Shown here one piece after another: positions 53,301 to 64,000 of a stretch of 64,000 nucleotides of DNA. The notes beneath the pieces are model-generated. The model saw only the letters and a program-made list of their open reading frames with translations, made no database searches and was not told the origin of the DNA. The translations under genes were made by a program, and so were the position numbers. The DNA is from Solanum dulcamara. Taxonomy: Eukaryota > Streptophyta > Magnoliopsida > Solanales > Solanaceae. Location of the stretch: positions 1,929,501 to 1,993,500 of the forward strand of contig NC_077240.1 in NCBI RefSeq assembly GCF_947179165.1, written 5' to 3'. The number at the start of each line of letters is the position of its first letter. The stretch's first letter is position 1.

Positions 53301-55989
53301 AGATTAGCAGAAAATCTGAGTGCGTTGGTCTAGCGTCGTCCACATTCTGGTTATTCTCTTTTGCAGGTTTTGGTAAATTGGGGTATACTTGGATTAAGAA
53401 TATTCTTAGAACTATTGGTTTGTTATAGTTTATGGCAATAGTGGGATTTTTCCTAGTGAAGTCCGCCCTTTCTGCTGGAGCATTAATTTAAACCACTTAT
53501 ATTTGAAACATGATAGATAATGATTCATGAATGCAGAAACTTGGAGACATCATGGAAATGACTTTTGGAGGGCGATACGTGATATTCATGATGTCCCTCT
53601 TCTCAATATACACGGGCCTGATCTATAATGAGTTCTTCTCTGTTCCATTTGAGTTATTTGGAAAATCAGCATATGGGTGTCGTGATCCTTCTTGCAGGTA
53701 TGGATTTATTAAAATAATTTTTTGATAGCTTAGAGTTGTTTCCTTTATTATTAATACCTTCAGTGTCTATCTATTGCATGTTGACTAATCCTAGTCGGCT
53801 TGATTGTAGGGATTCTACCTCTGCAGGATTAATCAAAGTGCGTGACACTTATCCATTTGGTGTCGATCCAGTATGGCATGGTACACGTAGTGAGCTGCCA
53901 TACCTTAATTCATTGAAGATGAAAATGTCTATCCTTATTGGGGTGGCCCAGATGAACCTTGGGATAATTCTGAGCTTTTTCAATGCTCGATTCTTTCACA
54001 GTGGTGTAAACGTTTGGTAAGTTCGACTGCGTTCAGGTTACAGTCCCTAGATTTCTGGAAGCATTATTTATCAATTTGTATGCTGCAATCAAGAAGTTAA
54101 CAGTTGGCCTAACTTTGCAATGTCAGGTGTCAATTTGTTCCCCAAATAATATTTTTGAATGCTCTGTTTGGATACCTGTCTGTCCTTATCATTGTGAAGT
54201 GGTGCACTGGGTCCAAAGCTGATTTATACCATGTAATGATATACATGTTCCTTAGCCCGACAGATGAGCTCGGTGAAAACGAGCTTTTTGCTGGTCAGAA
54301 GATAACTCAGGTTGAGTATCCCTTCATAGCGACACTTCTCTCGATTTCTCTCATTTCGATTGGAGATGTCTGATTTCACTTCGATTATTGTTAATATTTG
54401 GCCAGCTTGTCCTGCTATTCTCGGCCCTTGTTGCTGTCCCATGGATGCTTCTTCCAAAGCCCTTCCTGTTGAAAGCTCAACATGAAGTATGTTTGCTTGC
54501 CTTGTTCCTTTTTCACTTATTCATAAGCTTTTGTTTGTTGAATTATATTGATATTTGTTTTGCTACTTATTTAGAGGCACCATGGACAGTCCTACACAGC
54601 ACTTCAGGAGGCAGAAGAGTCTTTATTGGTGGAGAGTAATGATGGTTCTGGTCATCATGGGGAATTTGAGTTCAGTGAGATATTTGTTCATCAGCTCATT
54701 CACACAATTGAATTTGTACTTGGAGCAGTCTCAAACACAGCTTCTTACCTTCGTCTGTGGGCTCTCAGGTATGCTTGAGGGGTTAGGATGTGTTGATCTC
54801 CTGCTTTATTCTAGTAACACAATTCTTTGTTTTCTTCTATGTTGAAACCTCACTCATAATAGTTGTTGAATAGATTCTAGACAAAATGCTTTGTTGTTAG
54901 ATTTTGATATCTTGATTATTTGTTGGAATTATTAACTATTTTGGGTTTATGTGGTTATCGGGAATTGAAGCTCTTCTTGAATCTCCATAACCAGTGAGAT
55001 TCCTTGTGCTTGACTAAATAGGGGTCTGTTTAGTGGTCTTGTGAGAGGATGTATTGGATAGTGGCTGCATGGTACTAAGGCTTTCTATGCTATGTTATTA
55101 ATAGGGGAGATTATATTGTCAAATTACCTAATTGGGAATATTTCCCCGGGATTAAATTGAGGAGAATCCATTTGATAATGCTACTGGAAATTACAAGAGC
55201 TAGACCAAAAATAAATTTACTCCATTAAAAACCCATACATCCTGTACTTCATTGTAGTCGCTCAAACCCCCCCAACTATTATTTGTATATCCTCTTCATA
55301 ATTTTCATATTAGTTAAATCCCATGCTATAAGCTACCCTGTATAATCTCATCAGTGGACCAAACTACCCCATAAATATTATTACTCGTTACCTTTTTATT
55401 AACAGAATAATTTCCTATGTTGCCTTTTTTCAGCCTTGCACACTCTGAGCTCTCCAGTGTATTTTATGAAAAGGTTCTTCTTCTCGCCTGGGGGTAAGTC
55501 ACTCATTCTATGTTTGTTGGCTAATAGCTTCCTACACTAGTTTTGGTGTTGGTTCAAATTGATCAGACTTTGTGAAGTGGATCTGTGCTTAGAAAAACAT
55601 ACATGTTTGGTTCTCTGAGAATGACTTGTTCATTATCAAGTTTATATTTGCAGATTTCGAATATATATAAATCTGAACCCTTAGGATTTAGCTGGCATGT
55701 AGTGGACTGAATATTACAGGAAAAAAATGATATGTTAATCTAACATTAATACATTCTTAAAAATTTATTTATGCTCCTCAGGTTCAACAATGTCATTATT
55801 CTCATTGTTGGCATCATTGTATTCATCTTTGCCACTGTTGGAGTGTTATTGGTGATGGAAACACTCAGTGCCTTCCTACACGCATTGCGACTTCACTGGG
55901 TGGAGTTTCAAAATAAGTTTTACGAGGGAGATGGATACAAGTTTAGTCCTTTCTCATTCACGTTGATTGATGTGGGGGAGGATGAATGA
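44337..55989 (+). CDS. VHA-a3: V-type H+-ATPase subunit a, tonoplast a2/a3 type
   Basis: The 18 exons are 44337-44486, 45708-45752, 46940-47062, 47134-47241, 47371-47481, 47558-47731, 48387-48524, 50942-51049, 51233-51340, 51597-51745, 52524-52677, 53537-53697, 53810-54016, 54127-54310, 54406-54486, 54575-54768, 55434-55493 and 55782-55989. Phases close and give 820 aa. The cytosolic N-terminal half (to ~400) is the stator arm. It opens [14 protein letters not shown] as in Arabidopsis VHA-a2/a3, unlike the Golgi-type a1, and contains coiled-coil stretches ([20 protein letters not shown]). The C-terminal half has about eight membrane segments, beginning [18 protein letters not shown]727 in [15 protein letters not shown] is the conserved Arg essential for proton transfer to the c-ring. 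The Vo complex pumps protons into the vacuole. Whether it is a2 or a3 cannot be settled here. Intron 1 holds a SINE and intron 7 a 2-kb LINE. Confidence 0.97.
45247..45443 (-). mobile_element. SolS-like SINE in V-ATPase intron 1 (antisense)
   Basis: On the minus strand it starts near 45443. Its head GGGGTGGCTCAGATGGTTTG matches a tRNA A box (TGGCTCAGATGG), and GGGTTGACC may be a worn B box. The body contains CTGTGTGGTTTGCGAGCTAT and ACCCAAAGGGTAGCGACGGC, which I recall from Solanaceae SolS SINEs. It ends in poly(A) (poly-T on plus, 45247-45256). The flanks AAAAGCATATAC (left) and AAAACATATGC (right) are a plausible imperfect target duplication. Confidence 0.7.
45753..46939 (+). other. V-ATPase intron 2
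   Basis: A 1.2-kb intron. A minus-strand frame of ~80 codons at 46128-46379 ([20 protein letters not shown]) and the neighbouring CCTGTCGGGGAGATGTCAAT look like an eroded retroelement piece. I cannot identify it further. Confidence 0.35.
48673..50700 (-). mobile_element. RTE-clade LINE, 5'-truncated, antisense in V-ATPase intron 7
   Basis: The body is 48690-50683, flanked by the identical 17-mer TAGCATTTACAAGTCAA (48673-48689 and 50684-50700). The minus-strand 3' end is (GTTG)-type, i.e. (AAC)n on plus at 48689-48704. Next to it is the TS SINE/RTE shared tail (CAACGTGGGGTCTGGGCAGG, then GTAAAGTGTACGTAGACC). The endonuclease domain is absent. The exact duplication indicates a recent insertion. 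Confidence 0.9.
48969..50683 (-). pseudogene. Interrupted RTE reverse transcriptase ORF
   Basis: On the minus strand the order is a linker ([20 protein letters not shown]), RT motifs ([40 protein letters not shown]), [20 protein letters not shown], then [13 protein letters not shown] (about 49725-49750, the catalytic FADD), KYLGSIMQ and the C-terminal [20 protein letters not shown] region ending near 48975. Frameshifts and stops split it into at least four frames. Motif A (expected FxDLEKAYDK) is disrupted: a copied segment ([10 protein letters not shown]) sits before QAYDK. Confidence 0.85.
51746..52523 (+). other. V-ATPase intron 10
   Basis: No repeat or gene recognised; ordinary T-rich intron sequence. 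The same holds for introns 11 (52678-53536) and 16 (54769-55433). Confidence 0.5.
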
Positions 55990-57180
55990 GGAAGCATCAA
56001 AGATTCTCAGAGATGAAGCTCACTGTTTGTAAAAGAATGTGTATGTTATTCTTTTTTTCTTGAATGGTCATCTTAGTGGAGGAGATAAGATTTTTTTCTC
56101 CTTTTCATTTTTGGTGGGATGGAGCAGTATTCCGTGAGCACGCTCCACTCTATTTGTTTTATTGGCACTGAGAGAAATAAGCATTCTGCATGTGAGGTTC
56201 ACAGCAAAGAAAGCAGCATCTGTGCAGCTGCAACTTTTAGATGGTATAATAAGTTATTTATTAATTGTATTTGTTATGTTGTGTGATCCTGAAATAGTAG
56301 CTGCTTTGTGCAACAGCCTGCCTGTATATTAATCATATCACGTATGTTTATTAGCGTTTTTATTGGTAATAATGAGACCATGTGAACACAACATGCGTGG
56401 TGCATTATTTCTCAGTTCCATATGCAATTCCGGTTAGTTTTCGCCAAAAAAGAAATTGTTTTTTAGGTATGCATTTATCCAACTTTAGTTACATTCGTGC
56501 TGAAAATAGCTGTTACTGATGAGACATCCATTCTACTTGTTGCCTGAAGGGCTTGATTGGAGAAAGTACAAGCAAGTTGTTACTTCTGGATGAATGATAT
56601 GTTTGCATAACTCCAAACTGTAGTTTAATTAAGGTGTTAGGCACACCCAGTATCCTTTAGTAAACAAAGAAGAAAAAGCCTTTGATTTGCAAATATCAGC
56701 AGATCAAGATGAAAGTGACCTCGCAACTTCAGTTTTTTGATATCTACATCAACTAATTGAAGTCTTCTGGAAAGACGTATTTTTTTGTGTTGGAGATGAG
56801 GGGCAGTCAAGCATATGGAAATGAATTAAATTATAATGAAGGAATGTTTGGTAGAGTGCAAAAAATCCCGACTGCCAGAGGCCGTCAAGTGATATTTGAT
56901 ACACATCAATTTTCCGCATTCTGAACATTTATCTAGTTGGGGAATTTATCAGTTAATGAGCATAGAAGCCGAGCGGAGAAATATGTTTTATTTTGAAGAT
57001 TTGTTGAATTGGAAATAATAATGAAATGCAGTCTTAACAATTGGAAATAATGAAATACGGTCTTTTCTTTTAAGCAATAACAATTCTCATGTCCCAAATA
57101 ATGATTGATGGGTCCTGGTTAATACTAGCTACACTTAATTTACATAGAGTGTAGTTGGTAAAAATAGACGTTAACTTTCA
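55990..57180. other. Convergent intergenic region (V-ATPase and protease 3' ends)
   Basis: The first ~300 bp are the likely V-ATPase 3' UTR and the last ~150 bp the likely protease 3' UTR. A short direct repeat (AATTGGAAATAATRATGAAATRCRGTCTT) occurs twice at about 57007-57065. No gene seen between. Confidence 0.5.
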
Positions 57181-59680
<2,500 letters not shown>

Positions 59681-59723
59681 TGTTGATTTAGGAGTTCTGT
59701 TTTCCTCTTCTGTCAGTTTCATT

Positions 59724-59740
59724 TACTATATATATATATC
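59724..59740 (-). promoter_or_regulatory. TATA element of the protease gene
   Basis: On the minus strand GGATATATATATATAGTAA lies 44-60 bp upstream of the chosen ATG (59680). A start site 25-30 bp downstream of the TATA run would fall near 59700, excluding the in-frame ATG at 59722. Confidence 0.6.
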
Positions 59741-60559
59741 CACCAGTCTCCTAAAAGAAGAACGTTTCTTAGAGTTGAGGTGAATGATATCCAATAGATG
59801 AATGCCACGTGGTGGACAATGATTCGTTGAACGAATGGTAGTTGCTTCTCGGCGTGGGTTTGGGTAGTTTTTCGGTTTTGAAGTGGAAATATAAAAAGAC
59901 CGAAAGGAAGAAATTATCCTAAATTTTATCGTTAAAGTTGTTGCCTTTAACAAACAAAGGTCTTCGTAAAAGCAAAACATAAAAAATTAAATAAAGAACA
60001 ATGATTGTTTTTAAGAATTCTATGATAAATCAAATAAAGAACAGTGATTTGTTTTCTAATTTAAAAAGTGTTGAAGAATTTTATGTTGGTAGAATCTTTG
60101 TTTTGTACTCAATAAGCTACAGAAAGTTTACTCAACTTTGAATTATTGAAACCGAATGGTGATGAAAGAGGATTTCAATTGTTGTAACTTATAAGTGTTG
60201 GTATCGATGCGATCATACGGAATCGATTTGTTATACAAAATTAATTTTTTATTGTTATCTAAAGACTGATTTAATTATATGATACAATAAATTATAGTAA
60301 TTATCAAAATAAATATTATATTTAAATTAACGATACAAAATAATATAACACGTGACAATCATTCAAACATGTTATTAGATTTCCATAAGTAGGGTATGAA
60401 AAAGTGATATACATTACTATGTCCCTCTGAGATAGAAAATTTGTTTTTTTTTAATATACATATACCATATACACAAAGGAACTCCAATATGTGATTTAAT
60501 TTTTAGTTATAAAAAGTAGCTTCAAATTAGGCAAAAACAAAATTTAGCAAATATAGTCG
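59741..60559. other. Protease upstream region and intergenic DNA
   Basis: CCACGTGG at about 59806 is a palindromic G-box (CACGTG), reading the same on both strands, about 126 bp upstream of the protease ATG. It is a candidate bZIP/bHLH site. The rest is AT-rich without a gene. Confidence 0.5.
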
Positions 60560-60966
60560 AGAAAATGGCCAAAAGCCCCTCCAAGCTATAATCGGATTTC
60601 CAACTATACATTCATTCTTCACGGGGGTCTTATGACCGCCCTGAATCTTTTTTTTCCCTTATATTATTTAACCGTTGTACGCTGATGTGTCATAGCAAGT
60701 GAACCCACCTCCTCTAGGCGCGTTAAACTCTAATTTTAGCTACACGTGGAGTTCATATCAGCAATTAATTTTTCTTTTCCCCCATTATAACGGTCACTAC
60801 AATGAGAAAACCTTAAAGCTTTCATCTTCTTCAAATCCATCATTTTCAAAGCTTAGAATAGGATAATATTTGTCATTGCTTTTAATCTTATCTTCCGCTA
60901 CAAAGCTTGAAGCTTGCGAGTGCGTAATCTTCCCCAATTCTCATTTTTGTGTTGTTAGGGTTAGTA

Positions 60967-61416
60967 ATGGCAAATGCCAATTTGAATAAGCTATGCATGG
61001 AAGAGTCTGACCCAATGCTCAAAGCCATGGTGCGATGCAAAAATAAAATTTTACTGCATATGCAGACTTCTTGGTCGAAGAAGAATTCTGGAAGAAGATT
61101 TTGGTCTTGCCCTTGCTATGGTCATGTGATTTCTCTTCTATTGTTGATTTTCTTAGGTTTAATTGACGTTAATGTACTGTTTTGATTTTTTTTCAATCTA
61201 AGAATTGTAATTTTTTTCGATGGAGAGACAAAGAAGAAGTCGATTGAAGATCAAAACTTATCCTCCCAAAATTGGTGAACAAAATCAAAGAGTTGGAAGA
61301 TGAAATTTGAAGAAGGCAGAATCAAATAAGTGAGCAACAGGTTCAGATTGACAATTTGACAAATCTGAAAAAGTGGTTCAAAGAAAGGTCATTTCAAATA
61401 GTTCAAAGAAAGTGAA
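60967..61416 (+). pseudogene. GRF-type zinc-finger and coiled-coil protein, broken
   Basis: The first part MANANLNKLCMEESDPMLKA...MQTSWSKKNSGRRFWSCPCYG shows the GRF zinc-finger core (Cys, Trp, then GRRF-x2-CP). After a ~90-bp intron-like gap a second part continues NCNFFRWRDKEEVD, the expected C-x-FFRW end of the finger. Then come a stop (TGA at 61245-61247), RSKLILPKLVNKIKELEDEI, a second stop (61308-61310) and RRQNQISEQQVQIDNLTNLK, a coiled coil. With two stops and an unclear splice phase it is judged a pseudogene. GRF fingers bind single-stranded or structured nucleic acid in other proteins; no role is inferred here. Confidence 0.65.
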
Positions 61417-61960
61417 AATGGCGTAGGTACAATTGGAAGGTCGTTTTGTGTATTTTGATTTGTGTTGTTGCTTTGTTCATCAACCTATTTCAAAGTAGTG
61501 ATTCAAGTACTGAGGTAATTGAATTGCCATAGCTTAGTTAGATGTGATTCAAGTAGTGATTCAACCTATCTTGTGTATTTTGATTTGTGTAGTTGCTTTG
61601 GAACACTCTTTTGATTGCAATATGTAATATGACAAAGTTCTTTATCAATGAATCTTTTTAAAATTTTGTGTAAAGACATGAGGCAAAACTTTCTTCCTCC
61701 ACACTATGCTACTGATTTTTTCCTTATATTACAACAAATAGTGAAGCAATTGAATAGACATAGATACCACTTGTAAATAGATCATCTTTAGTAGACATCA
61801 CACTATTGTAAAATAGGCCTTACATAAGGTCAAATTACAATAAAAAACAAAAATAGAAGTTGTAGTTTAATACTAATACATCATCAAACAACAAAATAAA
61901 ATGAGAAAATGTTTTCATGTCTACTAAGTAACTTAAAACAGTGCTGCAACATCGGTGCTT
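61417..61960. other. Spacer between the GRF and transposase remnants
   Basis: AT-rich, with a short duplicated phrase (TTGTGTATTTTGATTTGTGT at about 61445 and 61569). No coding signal seen. Confidence 0.45.
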
Positions 61961-61969
61961 CCTAAATTG

Positions 61970-64000
61970 TCAAGAAGTGTTATTTTGGATTGGGTTGTTT
62001 GAACCGCTTCCTCTTGATTTGTTTCTTTGTTTCATTCTCATTTCTTCAAGTTTTCTTGTTGAGATAGATGCTCTTCCATTCCATTTCAGCTTACTTGTAG
62101 TACTTGGTTTGAAACCAATATCACCAGTAACTTCAGCTGATCTTGTCTCCTTTGTTGTACCAGTAGAGAAGATACAACTTGACATATCAGGCTGCACTCA
62201 AGTAATGAAAACAGTTGGTCTAAATTAAGAACTAGTACACTTACATTAATAAATCATATTTGAAGTAATATAAAATACTTACATTAAGGACTTTGAATCC
62301 ACTTTCAGCTTAAAACACACCCATTTCAATAATTGTTGGCCTTTTCTTACCCCTGCCCCTTCCTCTTTGGATATTAGTAGGTCTTGAAGATGCATGATAG
62401 TCAGGAGGTGTTGAAGAGTATGCAGGATAATCAACAAGTGTTGGATATGTATGAGGTGCACTAGGTGCTGCAGGTAGAGTAAGTATTTCTTTTTGGTCTT
62501 CCTCTTGCCCTATTTACAGAAGGCTCACCTTCAGTTTGTGCTTTCTATAGATGTAAACAAAAAGTTAAAAATAATTATTTATGGTTATCACATATCAATT
62601 CAAAGTTAAAATATTATCTTTGGTCTGCCTCTTCCCTTGACTGAACCTGAAGTGTTGCCCTTTTTTCTGCCTGAATTTGACGGTTCTTCCCTTGTTGATA
62701 GCTCAACACTTTGTGGACATCCTCTCTTATTTTGGCCTCTAATATTACATTTGCTTCATGTCATGGCAAGTCCAGTTTTATTTAACTTTTTAATTTTTTT
62801 ATTTTCACTAGCTTCTTTCCTTCTTACTTTACTTGGCCTGCTAGGCATGATTTTGATTTCTGGTGGTGCAACTGTGGAATAAGTAGATACATGCCATATT
62901 TTTATATTTGTGACTGGTTGAAAAACATTGGCATAAGTCTTCAACTAAGTCTCCTTACTGTAGCAATTGTCAATGTAGTCAAGAAGATCATATTTCTTAA
63001 AGTAAATTATAGCCACAACATATGTACATGGTATGCCCTTTAATTGCCATGCCCTTCAACTACAAGATCCACACTGTGTTGACATAGTCCTTCTCTCACT
63101 TCAAACCCATCAACTTCATTGAATTCAATATTACAATTCATTGACCTATCAAGATTCTCTTCTAGTACCTTCAAAGCCATTGGAGAGAAATTGCACTTTC
63201 AAATATTTGTGAACTCTCTTAACTTAGATATTTTTGTCATAATCTTCACTCTTATCTCTTCAAGCATAATGATAATTGTCTTGTGCCTTGCTGGTAAGAT
63301 CCATGCATTAAAGAACTCGGACATGTTGTTGTCTATAGAGTCACATTTCACTTTAGTATTAAAGTAAACTTTACACTAGTACTCTACGTTGTAGTACATT
63401 AAATCATCTATCATTCTTTCTAGACCAAGCAACTTCATCTTCCCCACATTTTTCCTCAATTGAGCTTCAAATGTACTCTTGGCAATCAACTAAACCTGTT
63501 GTTTTCTTTAAAGACCTCTCCAATCCTTAGTCCAGTTAGCTAAGATGTGCCTAACACACTTTTTATGTTCAACAACAGGTAAAATATCTTGAATTGCTGC
63601 AAACAATCCCTGTAGTAGATGTAGTTATGTTAAAATAATAAATATAACATAAAAAATAATAAATACAAACACAAAATACAAGAGTATACATAACTTTTGC
63701 ATATCTGTAATCAATGTGAGATCTTCATCATTTCCTAATCTTAGATCATCCTTTAACAGTTTGACAAATCATGTCCATGTATTTTTATTTTCATATTGAA
63801 CTACTGCCCAAGCAAGTGGCAGCATCGATTATTACCATCTTTGGCCATAATAACTAACAACTGGCTTTGACAAATTCCTTTAAGAAAACAACCATCTAAA
63901 CCTATGCACCTTCTACAAGTTAAGAATGACATCTTCAAGCAATCAAAGCAAATGTAAAAGCTTTGAAATACTGGCCTACCAAGTGCATCAAGTTCACCAA
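61970..64000 (-). pseudogene. mudrA-type MULE transposase, broken, 5' end outside the window
   Basis: Minus-strand segments appear in order from 64000 downwards. FQSFYICFDCLKMSFLTCRR, CIGLDGCFLKGICQSQLLVI and AKDGNNRC are the DDE domain start, with D in GLDGC. Then come DILPVVEHKKCVRHILANWT, FNTKVKCDSIDNNMSEFFNA and LPARHKTIIIMLEEIRVKIM, followed by the SWIM-region and tail segments TYANVFQPVTNIKIWHVSTY and APPEIKIMPSRPSKVRRKEA. A zinc knuckle CNIRGQNKRGC has its first Cys replaced by a stop. The last piece is FKPSTTSKLKWNGRASISTR. Several stops and an intron-like gap at ~63609-63700 interrupt it, so it is non-functional. Confidence 0.8.

Larger units (their letters stand above)
60560..64000. 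mobile_element. Degraded Mutator-like element (MULE), right end beyond the window
   Basis: The probable left terminus is GAAAATGGCCAAAAGCCCCT near 60560. The following TATACATTCATTCTTCACGG and GGGTCTTATGACCGCCCTGA match, from memory, long terminal repeats of Solanaceae MULEs. It encloses a broken GRF zinc-finger gene (+) and a broken mudrA-type transposase (-). The other terminal repeat and the target duplication are not in the window, so the extent and unity of the element are inferred. Confidence 0.55.

Noticed and set aside
59720..59722. Upstream in-frame ATG of the cysteine protease
   Set aside because: It lies next to the TATA run and would place 14 charged residues before a good signal peptide.
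61970..62944. Independent small genes on either strand at the right end
   Set aside because: The minus-strand pieces line up in order as the C-terminal parts of a mudrA-type transposase with intervening stops.

Overview
This window is nuclear DNA of a flowering plant, almost certainly a member of the Solanaceae. Its genes have many short GT-AG introns in AT-rich DNA. The gene space is full of Solanaceae-type repeats: RTE-clade LINE / TS-SINE 3' tails ending in (TTG)n, a SolS-like SINE, hAT MITEs, Stowaway MITEs, a CACTA element, a Helitron and MULEs. I saw no bacterial, organellar or viral genes, no CRISPR array and no rRNA or tRNA gene.

Six gene models are supported by in-phase exon chains. 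(1) 1688-7255 (+) is an 11-exon gene for a 331-aa plant-conserved protein of unknown function, probably plastid-targeted, with one intron that needs a GC donor. (2) 9531-10088 (+) is an intronless gene for a 185-aa, very acidic protein of unknown function. (3) 21427-23174 (+) is a two-exon SHI/STY/LRP1 (SRS) transcription factor. (4) 34402-40228 (+) is an 18-exon MCM4 replicative helicase subunit (831 aa), with E2F, site II and telo-box motifs upstream. (5) 44337-55989 (+) is an 18-exon V-ATPase subunit a of the tonoplast (a2/a3) type (820 aa). (6) 57181-59680 (-) is a 4-exon RD19/cathepsin F-type papain-like protease precursor (370 aa), convergent with the V-ATPase gene.

The DNA between and within genes is mostly transposon-derived. 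Positions 7.3-21.4 kb hold TS/RTE tail fragments, a small MITE, a transposase remnant, a Helitron-like element with duplicated 5' part, a 74-bp tandem repeat and Stowaway elements. Positions 23.2-34 kb hold a LINE RNase H fragment, a ~1-kb near-perfect foldback, a small hAT element and a 3.5-kb degraded CACTA element. The 40.2-44.3 kb gap holds a small LTR element nested in a hAT MITE. The 60.5-64.0 kb end holds a degraded MULE that runs off the window, with a broken GRF zinc-finger gene beside it. Introns also carry insertions: a hAT MITE in MCM4, a SINE and a 2-kb RTE LINE in the V-ATPase gene, and MITEs in the first gene and the protease gene.

The genes are unrelated housekeeping or regulatory loci (DNA replication, vacuolar acidification, vacuolar proteolysis, organ development) that happen to be neighbours. 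I did not find a coherent new multi-gene system. The observations most worth checking are the nested LTR-in-hAT insertion, the large hairpin locus, the GC-AG intron, the rearranged RTE reverse transcriptase, and the MULE with its adjacent GRF fragment.
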